Source of the DNA: Nocardia sp. NBC_01327
GTDB lineage: Bacteria; Actinomycetota; Actinomycetes; Mycobacteriales; Mycobacteriaceae
NCBI RefSeq assembly: GCF_035958815.1
Contig: NZ_CP108383.1
Coordinates: 4,464,001-4,528,000 of the forward strand
Reading direction: 5' to 3'
DNA: 64,000 bases
Numbering within the stretch: the first letter of the stretch is position 1; the number at the start of each line of letters is the position of its first letter. Shown piece after piece: positions 17,418-25,382 of this stretch. Made by a program: the position numbers and the translations under genes. Under the pieces are notes generated by a model that made no database searches, was not told the origin of the DNA, and saw nothing but the letters and a program-made list of their open reading frames with translations.

Positions 17418-17446
17418 AGTTTACCAGTGGTTCGTCTTTCATCGAA
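17418..17446 (-). promoter_or_regulatory. Candidate promoter of arsR-type gene (leaderless)
   Basis: On the minus strand TTCGAT (17446-17441) and TAAACT (17423-17418) are separated by 17 bases, and the GTG start is at 17411, seven bases after the -10. Initiation would fall at the start codon. Confidence 0.5.
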
Positions 17447-17449
17447 CCA
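17428..17449. promoter_or_regulatory. ArsR-type operator, site 1
   Basis: Inverted repeat TGGTTCG-N8-CGAACCA, 22 bp, overlapping the putative -35 of the ArsR gene. Length, arms and spacing are the same as the two sites at 23706-23727 and 23744-23765. Confidence 0.72.
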
Positions 17450-17714
17450 GGCGGCGAGTGTGACCTGCTCTTGCTCCGGTTGCCGTGGGTCGGATGGTCT
17501 GTTTTACTTCAGTCGGACTCCCTTTCTTGGGACAGCACGGCGACCCTGATCGCTGTGCCCATCGTCCGGTGCAGGATTGCTCCTTCTCGGAGAACCCTTA
17601 TGCCCGGCGCAGCGATGCGGCACAGCCTCTATTGCCGTCCATGCATCCGTCACCGCGTCCGGCATGACGAATTCTCCTGCACCCGTTCGGTCCAGCGACG
17701 TTGAGGAGATACGT

Positions 17715-18716
17715 GTGACCACATTTGTGGAACCCAGACTGTCCTATCGCACTTCGATACCCCGCGAAGACGTACACCGCGCCGCCATCTGTGAAGTGTT
17801 CCTCACCGATATCGTGTGCGATCGCTATCCGAAATTCCGTCTGGGAGCGCAGCTTCCGCGGGTGCACAGCTATTACAGCGACCACGATTGCGTCGAACAG
17901 CGGTACGATCCGCTGCTACTGCTCGAAACGTTCCGGCAGGCATCGATTCTCATTGCGCACCGGTATGTCCAGGCGCCGCCGGATTCCGCCTTCATCTTCA
18001 ATATCGGTGCACTCCGCATTGTTTCGCTGGATGCGCTGGCCATCGGACCGCGCCCCGCCGACGGTGTCCTCGATGCCGAGATCGTCGAGGAGAAGACCCG
18101 CGACGGCATCATTGTCGGCATCACGCTGAAAATGACGCTCTCGCTGGACAATCGGCCCGCGGCCGAGATGGATATGGTGATCCAGTGGATGCCGCGGGCG
18201 GCCTGGGCGCGGCTGCGCGCCAAAGGGCGGGCCTCGCTGGCGCTCGAGCCGGTGCGGGCCCACGGGCTCGACACACGCATCGACCCCCGGGAAGTCGCGC
18301 GGCGCCTGACCGGCAATGTGCTCGTCGCGGGGTTCGAGGTGCACGACAATGCGATCTCGACACGGATTCTCGTGGACGAGGATCACCCCGCGCTGTTCGA
18401 CCACCCGCTCGATCATGTCCCCGGTGTGCTGGTTTTCGAAGCGGTCCGGCAGTCCGCGCTGGTCGCCGCGCACGAACTGTTCGGGCTCTCACCACATCGA
18501 ATAGTGCTGGTCGAGTGCTCTGTTCAATTCGTCAGCATCGGCGAGCTCGAACTGCCGGTGGATTGCGAGGTCACGACCGAGAGCACCGAATGCGGTAATC
18601 AGCTCGCCTTCGCCGCGTCACTGCATCAGGAGGGGCGGGTGATCGCCTCCGCGACCATTCTGCTGCAGCGGATCGGCACGTCACCGCGGGTGCGCGCCAT
18701 TCGGATCCCGGCATGA
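17715..18716 (+). CDS. AfsA-family gamma-butyrolactone synthase homologue
   Basis: 333 residues from the GTG at 17715 (GAGGAG six bases upstream). It has the AfsA repeat architecture: two hot-dog-like halves, the first with PRVHSYYSDH and LLLLETFRQASILIAHRY, the second with HPALFDHPLDHVPGVLVFEAVRQSAL, split here by hyphen-free landmarks DHPLDHVPG and FEAVRQSA. AfsA proteins join a beta-ketoacyl chain to a glycerol-derived phosphate in the first step of A-factor-type signal synthesis. The ATGA overlap with a HAD phosphatase gene fits a pathway with a dephosphorylation step. No ArpA-type receptor or ScbB-type reductase lies nearby, so the product may differ from classical butyrolactones. Confidence 0.88.
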   Translation: MTTFVEPRLSYRTSIPREDVHRAAICEVFLTDIVCDRYPKFRLGAQLPRVHSYYSDHDCVEQRYDPLLLLETFRQASILIAHRYVQAPPDSAFIFNIGALRIVSLDALAIGPRPADGVLDAEIVEEKTRDGIIVGITLKMTLSLDNRPAAEMDMVIQWMPRAAWARLRAKGRASLALEPVRAHGLDTRIDPREVARRLTGNVLVAGFEVHDNAISTRILVDEDHPALFDHPLDHVPGVLVFEAVRQSALVAAHELFGLSPHRIVLVECSVQFVSIGELELPVDCEVTTESTECGNQLAFAASLHQEGRVIASATILLQRIGTSPRVRAIRIPA

Positions 18717-19378
18717 ACGCCGTAGCGCCCCGGGCGATCTGGTTCGATTTCGGGGGAGTGCTCTCGCCGCCGCTGTCCGATCTCTTCGACGCGTACGAGC
18801 AGAAGACCGGAATCACGCCGCGTGCGCTGCGGGCCGCGATGGACGCGGTGGGCGCCGATCTCGGCGCGCATCCACTCGCACCGATCGAACTCGCCGCGAT
18901 CACCGAGTACGAGTGGGGATCGCGCTTGCGCACCCATCTCGCGGCCGCGAATCCCGCCCTGGATCTGTCCCGTGCCGAGCTGGAAATGTTCGGCGGCCAA
19001 TGGTTCTCGAATATTCACTGCAATTCCCTCATGGCCTCGACGGTCCGGGCGATGCGCGCCCAGGGACATCTGGTAGGCGTGCTGTCCAACAATGTCGTGG
19101 AGTGGGAACCGCATTGGCATCGGATGATCGAGCCGGCGGGGGAGCTCGACGCCCTGATCGATTCGTGCTTCGTCGGTGTGCGCAAGCCGGATCCGCGGAT
19201 CTTCCGCATTGCCGAGGAAGCGCTCGGCGTCGCGCCGTCCGACTGCCTGCTCATCGACGACCTGGCCGAGAACTGCGCGGCCGCCGAGGAATCGGGCTGG
19301 CAGGCCATCCGATTCACCTCCAACGACCAGACCCTGCGTGAGCTGTCGTACCGCACCGGAACCTACAGCGTCGTCTGA
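18713..19378 (+). CDS. HAD family hydrolase (phosphatase)
   Basis: 221 residues. HAD motifs are all visible: motif I WFDFGGVL, motif II VLSNNVVEW (Ser), motif III Lys in VGVRKPDPRIF, motif IV LLIDDLAEN. A cap domain lies between I and II. The start overlaps the AfsA-type gene as ATGA. The obvious role is dephosphorylation of the AfsA product or a later intermediate; this is inferred from position. The P450 gene begins 24 bases downstream. Confidence 0.88.
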   Translation: MNAVAPRAIWFDFGGVLSPPLSDLFDAYEQKTGITPRALRAAMDAVGADLGAHPLAPIELAAITEYEWGSRLRTHLAAANPALDLSRAELEMFGGQWFSNIHCNSLMASTVRAMRAQGHLVGVLSNNVVEWEPHWHRMIEPAGELDALIDSCFVGVRKPDPRIFRIAEEALGVAPSDCLLIDDLAENCAAAEESGWQAIRFTSNDQTLRELSYRTGTYSVV

Positions 19379-19402
19379 CGACCGTCTCGAAGGAGAACGC
19401 TC

Positions 19403-20620
19403 ATGACCCTCGCCGAGCTGCCGATCTTCGCATCGGCTCCCGTTCTACTGACCGACATTCCGAATCTCGACCCACCGCCCGCGTACACACCGATCGCGGA
19501 ATCGAGTAGGGGATCGTTACCGCAGATCGTGCTGCCCAGTGGTCACACCGCTGTGCATGTGACCCGGTATCGGGACGTTCTCGCGGTGCTGGCCGACCCG
19601 ACATTCAGTCGCGCCGTCACCAATACCGATGACGGTGCGAGTTTCCTGCCCACCACCATGCCGCCGGAGCTGCCGCTCAATCTGGATGTACCCGACCACG
19701 CGCGCATGAAGGGGTACGTCACTTCCGATTACAGTGCGCGCAGTGTGGCTGCGCTCGAATCGGCCGCGACCGGGATATTGGATGACGCACTGTCGAATTT
19801 GCGGCGCTCGGAGCAGCCCGATCTCTTCGGCACCGTGCTGAACCGGATCCCGGTCGAGGTCAATATGGCATTCCTCGGGTTGCCGATCAGCGATATCGAC
19901 TACTTCCGGCCGTCATCGCGGGTGGTGCAGATGGCGCCCGAATCCGATGTTCCCGGGCTGCTGGAACACTTCTGGCTGGTGTACGACTACCTGACCGATC
20001 TGGTCACGGGTAAACGCGAAGTGCTCGAGGGTGGCCTGGTCGCCCGGTTCATCGCCGGACGCGACAGTGTGGAACCGCGCCTGTCCGATGCCGAGCTGGT
20101 CGGACTGCTCATGGGCTCGTTGCTCGGTGCGGATCACAATGTGTTGTCGGTGCTCGCCAAGGCGGTGTACGTGCTGCTGTCGGCGCCGCCGCTGTGGAAG
20201 TGGGCCGTGCAGAACCCGGATCGCACACCGGAATTGGTCGAAGAGCTGCTGCGCGTGCTGCCGCTGGGCACCATCTCGACCTTCCCGCGGGTGGCGACTC
20301 GTGATCTGCCCGTGGGTGACGGCGTCATCTATGAGGGGGACGTCGTCTACGCGGATGCCTTCGCCGCCAATCGTGATCCGAGCGAGTACCCGGATCCGCA
20401 CCGCATCGACCCGGAGCGAAAAGGGCCGCGGCACTTGCAATTCGGTTACGGCATGCACCACTGCATGGGCGCCTCGCTTGCCCGCATGGAGCTCACCGTT
20501 GTCATTCGCCGGCTGACAAGTGAGTATCCGGGACTGCGACTGGCCGCGGATTCCGAATCGCTGCCGTGGGATTCGGGCGTACTGCTGCGGCGGCCGACAC
20601 TACTGCCGGTGCGCTGGTGA
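19403..20620 (+). CDS. Cytochrome P450
   Basis: 405 residues; AAGGAG eight bases before the ATG. The haem-binding loop is FGYGMHHCMG with Cys354, and the K-helix ExxR is in VEELLRVLP. The I-helix reads LLGADHNVLS, where most bacterial P450s have an AG-x-(D/E)-T segment; the usual Thr is not in the expected place, so oxygen activation may rely on another residue. It is the third gene of the AfsA operon and probably oxidises the signal or product. Its 3' end overlaps the convergent FAD monooxygenase gene by 21 bases. Confidence 0.92.
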   Translation: MTLAELPIFASAPVLLTDIPNLDPPPAYTPIAESSRGSLPQIVLPSGHTAVHVTRYRDVLAVLADPTFSRAVTNTDDGASFLPTTMPPELPLNLDVPDHARMKGYVTSDYSARSVAALESAATGILDDALSNLRRSEQPDLFGTVLNRIPVEVNMAFLGLPISDIDYFRPSSRVVQMAPESDVPGLLEHFWLVYDYLTDLVTGKREVLEGGLVARFIAGRDSVEPRLSDAELVGLLMGSLLGADHNVLSVLAKAVYVLLSAPPLWKWAVQNPDRTPELVEELLRVLPLGTISTFPRVATRDLPVGDGVIYEGDVVYADAFAANRDPSEYPDPHRIDPERKGPRHLQFGYGMHHCMGASLARMELTVVIRRLTSEYPGLRLAADSESLPWDSGVLLRRPTLLPVRW

Positions 20621-22123
20621 CGAGACAGGAGCGGCGGACAATGGCGTCCGCGGTTCCTGTGCCGCACCGAATGTTTCGCTCAGGCTGTCCCGCAGGTCTG
20701 CGCTGAGATCGGCCGAGGACCATACGACGAAACCGTCCGGGCGCAGCAGCACATCGTATGGCAGCGTGGGATACAGGACCGGGACGAGGTCTACCCGGTC
20801 GTGCCACGGGCCCAGTTCGGCGTGGAGTTCTTCTTCGCGACCGGCCGCGACCAGCAGGACCGCCTGTGTGCGCTCCGCCAGCAGTTCGATGATCGAGGTG
20901 ATGCCTGTGGTCGTCGTGAGCTGGCGATTGGTCAGGAACGAACCGACAGCGGGGTTCTCGATCGGCCTCGGCACGCCGTCCACCTGTGCGCTGATCTCAT
21001 TGCCCAGGGCGCGGCTGCGTGCGGAATCGCCGAAGAGATCGATGATTTCGGCACGCAGGGCATCACCCTCGGGGCCGGACCGCATTCGGTCGGCCTGATC
21101 GGCGACATTCGCGATCACCCGCTCGGCGGCCGGGCGGCGTTCTGCCGAGAACGCGTCGAGCAGTGTGGACGGTGCACCGAACCGCGTGATCAGCCCGAGC
21201 CGCCAGCCGAGCTGTACGGCATCGGCGATGCCGAGATTCAGCCCCTGCCCGCCGAGCGGGAAATGCACGTGCGCGGCATCGCCGATCACCAGTACCCGCC
21301 CGTGCCGGTAGCTGTCGGCCAGGCGGGAGAAATCGCTGAAGCGGGACAGATGGGTGACGCCGTGCATCGGAACATGATGTCCGACAATGTGTTCCACGCT
21401 CTGCTGCAATTCCGCCGGAGTCAGCGGGCGGCGGTGATCACGCTCGGGAGCGGACATGTCGAAGGTGATCACCCGGCTGTGCCCGAGCGATCGGTTGATC
21501 ACCGTCCAGCCGCGCGGTGTGCGCACCCAGCCGTCCACCACCTGCGCCTGATTGTCCAAGCGCGCCAGGCCGAGCAGCGCCGCGGCGGTGGGCGGTACTT
21601 CGGTGACCGCAAATCCCGCACTGCGCCGCACCGTGCTGCGTGCACCGTCGGCGCCGACCACCCAGTCGGCCGAGACCGTCTCGTCGATTCCGGCACGCCG
21701 GTAACGGATGTCGACCCCGTCGCCGGAGTCGACTACGCCGGTCACGGTGGCCGGTCGCACCACCTCCACGCCGAGGCGCGGAAGCAGTGCGCTCCAGGAG
21801 CTTTCGAGCTGACTCTGGCCGATACCGGCGATCGCGGGGCCCTCGCCGCCCGGAACGGCGATCTCCAAACCGGGCTGTCCCGCGTAGTGGAACACCGTCG
21901 ACTGCGGGCCGAAGCCCGGATTCGGCACATTGAAATAGCCGCGCCGAGTCAGCAATTGGATGCTCCGGGCGTGAATCGTGCCCGCCTTGGGCACCAGCGT
22001 CGTCGTCGGCGCGGCCTCGATCACCAGGACTCGCACACCCCAGCGGCCGAGTTCGGCCGCGAGCAGCGAACCGACCGGGCCCGAACCGACGACCACGACC
22101 TCATAGTGCGCGGTGGATGTCAT
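20600..22123 (-). CDS. FAD-dependent aromatic monooxygenase
   Basis: 507 residues, PheA/TfdB/Rox-type class A flavoprotein monooxygenase. Landmarks: Rossmann GSGPVGSLLAAEL near the N-terminus, the DG motif WVVGADGARSTVR, and GDAAHVHFPLGGQGLNLGI binding the ribityl chain. The C-terminal thioredoxin-like domain (LLRPDGFVVWSS) is present. Its ATG overlaps the exporter stop as ATGA, so the two form an operon read exporter first. Hydroxylation of an aromatic or polyketide-like compound is likely; the Rox-type rifampicin enzymes of this family make antibiotic modification another possibility. Confidence 0.92.
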   Translation of the reverse strand: MTSTAHYEVVVVGSGPVGSLLAAELGRWGVRVLVIEAAPTTTLVPKAGTIHARSIQLLTRRGYFNVPNPGFGPQSTVFHYAGQPGLEIAVPGGEGPAIAGIGQSQLESSWSALLPRLGVEVVRPATVTGVVDSGDGVDIRYRRAGIDETVSADWVVGADGARSTVRRSAGFAVTEVPPTAAALLGLARLDNQAQVVDGWVRTPRGWTVINRSLGHSRVITFDMSAPERDHRRPLTPAELQQSVEHIVGHHVPMHGVTHLSRFSDFSRLADSYRHGRVLVIGDAAHVHFPLGGQGLNLGIADAVQLGWRLGLITRFGAPSTLLDAFSAERRPAAERVIANVADQADRMRSGPEGDALRAEIIDLFGDSARSRALGNEISAQVDGVPRPIENPAVGSFLTNRQLTTTTGITSIIELLAERTQAVLLVAAGREEELHAELGPWHDRVDLVPVLYPTLPYDVLLRPDGFVVWSSADLSADLRDSLSETFGAAQEPRTPLSAAPVSSPAHRQ

Positions 22124-23664
22124 GCCTTACGGCCGCCGCGCAGCAGGAGCGCGATGGCGCCCGACAGTGCGAGAACCACGACCGTCATGGTGATCAGCGT
22201 GGTGTGGAATGCACCGTTGTACGCATCCACCACCACCGAATGCACCTGGGCGCGAGCGGGTCCCGCCGAATCGAGAGCCTTGCCGAGATCGCCGGAGGCC
22301 GTCTTGGTGACCACGGCGTCGGGATCGGCGACCCCCGCGATACCCGACAGGCCGTCCCGCGCCCGGCTCGCGGCGAGCCCGGACAGAATTGCCGCGTACA
22401 CCGCGACGGCGATCGCCTCGCTGCCGAGTCGGAGCGTATTCACCACGCCCGCAGCCATTCCCGCCTGTTCCTCCGGTACGAGAGCCAAGGCCTGCCCGTC
22501 CACCAGGCCCGCGGACAAGCCCATACCGCAGCCGGCGAGCAGCAGCGGCAGTGCGAGTACGGCGACGAGGGTGTGCGGTCCGGCGAGCAGCAGGCCGAGA
22601 TCACCCAGGACCAGCGCGGCGAGGCTGAGCCAGATCACCACCAGCGGATTCACTCCCGCACTGACCGCCCGGCTGGCCGCCAGCGGTCCGACAACCACGG
22701 GGATCGTCAGCAGGACGATCGTCGCGCCCGCCTTCGCCGAGGAATCACCGGCGACGAACTGCAGATACGTCGGAAAGTAGGTCAGGAGTGTCACGAAGCC
22801 GAACGAGGCCGCCACCGGGACCAGGCACAGGGCGAGAAAACGCCGGTGCACAAGCAGTGGCAGATCCAATAGTGGTGTGGCGAGCCGGGATTCGACGACG
22901 GTGAACGCACCGAGCAGCACTATGGCGAGGACGAACGCGATGATCACGCTGGGCGAGCCCCAACCCCAGGGCTGGCCCTGCACGATGCCGATCATCGCGG
23001 CGAGCAGTCCGAGAACCAGTAGAACACTGCCGGCGATATCGAAACGTCCGGCGACCTTGACCGCCGGGGCGCGCAGGCCGACCGCGGGCGAGAGCGCCAG
23101 CACGACCACCAGTACGGCGGCCTGGATCGCGAAGATCACCCGCCAGCCCGCCGAATCGGCAAGTGCGCCAGAGATTGTCGGCCCGAGTGCCACGCCGATA
23201 CCCGCCGTGGTGCCGAAGAGCGCGAACGCGCGATGGCGGGCAGGACCGTCGAACGAGGAGGACAGGATGGCGGCGCCGCACGAAAAGATCGCCGCACCAC
23301 CGAGTCCGGCGATGCCGCGGGCGATATCGAGCGTGCCGATGCCGGGGGCCAGTGCGCTCGCGGCGCTGCCGACCGCAAAGGTCGCCGCGCCCAGGGCGAA
23401 GAGCCTGCCGCGCCCGAAGCGGTCGGCGAGTGATCCCCAGACCAGCGTGAAGCAGGCGAAGGCCAGATTGAACGCGTTCACCACCCACTGCAGGCCCGCG
23501 GTGCCGCCGCCGATATCCGCCGAGATCGCCGGTAGTGCCACCGCGGTGCCGGAGATCGACATGGGCACGACGAAGACCGCCAGCAGGACGGTTCCCAGTA
23601 CCAGCGATCTCGACGGCGGTGTTTTCGCCCCGGTGTCGGTGTTCGTGGATAGATCAGTGCTCAT
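22120..23664 (-). CDS. DHA2-family MFS multidrug exporter
   Basis: 514 residues from the ATG at 23664, chosen for GGGAGG six bases upstream. About 14 membrane helices. Motif A is GSLADRFGRGRLFALG, motif B-like DIARGIAGLGGAAIF, and motif C is in FGTTAGIGVALGPTISGAL, so it is a proton-driven drug/H+ antiporter of the EmrB/QacA type. It leads an operon with the FAD monooxygenase. Two 22-bp operators lie just upstream, consistent with induction by the exported compound. Confidence 0.92.
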   Translation of the reverse strand: MSTDLSTNTDTGAKTPPSRSLVLGTVLLAVFVVPMSISGTAVALPAISADIGGGTAGLQWVVNAFNLAFACFTLVWGSLADRFGRGRLFALGAATFAVGSAASALAPGIGTLDIARGIAGLGGAAIFSCGAAILSSSFDGPARHRAFALFGTTAGIGVALGPTISGALADSAGWRVIFAIQAAVLVVVLALSPAVGLRAPAVKVAGRFDIAGSVLLVLGLLAAMIGIVQGQPWGWGSPSVIIAFVLAIVLLGAFTVVESRLATPLLDLPLLVHRRFLALCLVPVAASFGFVTLLTYFPTYLQFVAGDSSAKAGATIVLLTIPVVVGPLAASRAVSAGVNPLVVIWLSLAALVLGDLGLLLAGPHTLVAVLALPLLLAGCGMGLSAGLVDGQALALVPEEQAGMAAGVVNTLRLGSEAIAVAVYAAILSGLAASRARDGLSGIAGVADPDAVVTKTASGDLGKALDSAGPARAQVHSVVVDAYNGAFHTTLITMTVVVLALSGAIALLLRGGRKA

Positions 23665-23705
23665 GTGCGTCCTCCCGCGGAACGAGCGCCAGACGTGCGA
23701 CCAGA

Positions 23706-23727
23706 AGGTTCGGCTGTGATCGAACCT
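23706..23727. promoter_or_regulatory. ArsR-type operator, site 2
   Basis: AGGTTCG-N8-CGAACCT, 22 bp, between the exporter gene and the sensor-like gene. Same length and arms as site 1 upstream of the ArsR gene. Confidence 0.72.
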
Positions 23728-23743
23728 AGAGTCGCATGCCTGG

Positions 23744-23765
23744 AGGTTCGAGACAAGTCGAACCT
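23744..23765. promoter_or_regulatory. ArsR-type operator, site 3
   Basis: AGGTTCG-N8-CGAACCT, with arms that extend to 8 bp (AGGTTCGA and TCGAACCT). Centre-to-centre distance to site 2 is 38 bp, so cooperative binding or looping is possible. Confidence 0.72.
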
Positions 23766-23831
23766 TTGGCGGCGCACTATTTCGTTCATCACAGTTTTCA
23801 AGGACTGCCCCGGTCACGTTCTGGTGCGACG

Positions 23832-24833
23832 ATGCGTACGACGTCGTCGAAGGGGGCCGTGTTGGAAGTACGGGACAGTCGTAACTGGTTATTGATCGAG
23901 ACGCTCTCCGAGGTGCCGACCGTGATTGCCGAGGGCGATCGTCAGCGGCAATTGCGCCCGCTGGGAAATGTGCTGCGCGGCAAGATATTCGAATCGGTCA
24001 GCGAGATTGTCGCGGAGGTGCGCAGCTCTCGTGAACCGCTGGTTCGGGACCTGTCCAGCACCGACGCCGACGCCTGCCCGCTCATCGCGCATCCGATCGC
24101 CGCGCCCTGCGGTGAGGTTTTCGGCGTGCACGTCCACCTGGGCGAACCTGATATCGCCGCCCCGCTGCCCCCGCGCGCCGCCGCCTGGGGCTGGCGGACG
24201 AATTCCCTCGGCGCGCCGATGCGCACGCCTTTTACCAGCGAATTCCGCGAGCTCTACGGCATTCTCGACGATCGGCCCGAGGACGCCGAATTCGGTCTGG
24301 CGGACCTGTATCGGCGGATTCCGCGCATGTCCGACGTCGCCGTCGTCATGAACGGCGTCGATTCCGCCGTGGCCGGGGACGTCCGGTCGGGACATCTGAT
24401 CGCGCGCCATGACAGCGGCCGTCGCCGGCTCATCCGCTATGTCCGCCGCAGCGTCTCGGGTCCGGACGGTGTGGTGCTGCGCGGTATCGATCACGATGTC
24501 ACCGCGCCCGGTCAGGAACCGCTGCTCGAGATCGAAACCGCCGACGCCGATATCGCCCACCGGATCGCGCGCAGTTCCGGCTCCTACACGGCCCTCGTCG
24601 AAGTGCGTTCGGGCTGGGTGATCCGCTGGATCTCCGAACCGATTCCGGGCCTCACCCCCGAGGCCCGAGGCGGCGCGGCGCCGCTGCTGCCGAATGCCCC
24701 GACGCCCTCCGGCGAGGCGACCACGGTCATGGTGGGAAATCCGCTGCGCAGATACTGCGTGCAGGCGCTCGAATGGATCCGTTTCGGCTCCTCACAGGCG
24801 ACCCTGACAACATTCACCGCGCTCGGCGATTGA
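23832..24833 (+). CDS. Putative GAF/PAS-like sensor protein, unknown function
   Basis: 333 residues from the ATG at 23832; a GTG at 23859 is an alternative. It has a compact mixed alpha/beta N-terminal part (PTVIAEGDRQRQLRPLGN, CPLIAHPIAAPCGEVFGVHV) and a second module with AVVMNGVDSAV and RRLIRYVRRSV. The pattern recalls the GAF-like DUF5593 proteins of Nocardia and relatives, but that is from memory, not a search. No HTH is visible. It is divergent from the exporter operon and shares its operators, so it belongs to the same regulon. Confidence 0.65.
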   Translation: MRTTSSKGAVLEVRDSRNWLLIETLSEVPTVIAEGDRQRQLRPLGNVLRGKIFESVSEIVAEVRSSREPLVRDLSSTDADACPLIAHPIAAPCGEVFGVHVHLGEPDIAAPLPPRAAAWGWRTNSLGAPMRTPFTSEFRELYGILDDRPEDAEFGLADLYRRIPRMSDVAVVMNGVDSAVAGDVRSGHLIARHDSGRRRLIRYVRRSVSGPDGVVLRGIDHDVTAPGQEPLLEIETADADIAHRIARSSGSYTALVEVRSGWVIRWISEPIPGLTPEARGGAAPLLPNAPTPSGEATTVMVGNPLRRYCVQALEWIRFGSSQATLTTFTALGD

Positions 24834-24839
24834 TGCGGC

Positions 24840-25292
24840 TCAACTGGTCATGAGGGCCGGAATCGGTAGCGTCCCAGCCCATTCGCGCGCCATATCCTTC
24901 GGCCGCACCTCGGTCGAGGAGTCGTGGCGGGCATGCTCGCCGACCTGGGTGGCGCCGCAGGCGATGAGCTTCTCGGCGGCGATCTCCCCGCCCCGGTTGT
25001 AGGTGTCACCGTAGATGGTGTCGCCCAGCCCGAACACGGCGAACCGCAGCCCGGTCAGATCCGGTCGCGCCGCATCCAGCAGTGCGAAGAAAGGCTCTGC
25101 GCCCGTAGGCAATTCACCATCGCCGTAGGTGGAGCACACCACGATGTGAAAGTCGTCCGCGTCGAGGTCGCCAGGATCGAAGTCGAACATATCGAACACC
25201 GACACGTCATAAGCGGACAGTTCCTCCGCAAGCGCCTCCGCGACCATTTCGGCCGTACCCAGCTCAGATCCGAACAGAACGACGACGCGCAC
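24840..25292 (-). CDS. Flavodoxin (MioC-like)
   Basis: 150 residues from the GTG at 25292, placed six bases after GGGAG; a TTG at 25298 would sit directly on that site. The FMN phosphate loop is FGSELGTAEM; the isoalloxazine loops are STYGDGELPTGA and FGLGDTIYGDTY. Flavodoxins replace ferredoxins as electron carriers when iron is short. A 15/19 match to the DtxR/IdeR iron box lies 18 bases upstream of the start, which fits. Possible partners are the many P450s of the window. Confidence 0.9.
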   Translation of the reverse strand: MRVVVLFGSELGTAEMVAEALAEELSAYDVSVFDMFDFDPGDLDADDFHIVVCSTYGDGELPTGAEPFFALLDAARPDLTGLRFAVFGLGDTIYGDTYNRGGEIAAEKLIACGATQVGEHARHDSSTEVRPKDMAREWAGTLPIPALMTS

Positions 25293-25309
25293 GCCCAACT
25301 CCCTTCGAT

Positions 25310-25335
25310 GTATGTAAGCCTATCCTAACTTACAT
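25310..25335 (-). promoter_or_regulatory. Candidate IdeR/DtxR iron box upstream of flavodoxin
   Basis: Minus strand TTAGGATAGGCTTACATAC (25328-25310) matches 15 of 19 positions of the known consensus TTAGGTTAGGCTAACCTAA. It overlaps a 7-bp inverted repeat ATGTAAG/CTTACAT (25312-25335). Repression by iron-loaded IdeR would derepress flavodoxin in iron starvation. Confidence 0.62.
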
Positions 25336-25382
25336 GCGCATCGGTGGGGCCGCCGATGACCCTCGAGGGAGTGATCGGCGGA

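Larger units (their letters stand above)
17412..17714. other. Divergent intergenic region, ArsR gene / AfsA-type gene
   Basis: 303 bases between the two divergent starts. It holds the ArsR operator and promoter near 17418-17449 and the ribosome site of the AfsA-type gene (GAGGAG at 17703-17708). No other gene is convincing. The plus-strand promoter could not be fixed. Confidence 0.5.

Noticed and set aside
23744..23765. AGGTTCGA sequence resembling a tRNA T arm
   Set aside because: It is half of a 22-bp palindrome that recurs elsewhere and fits an operator better.
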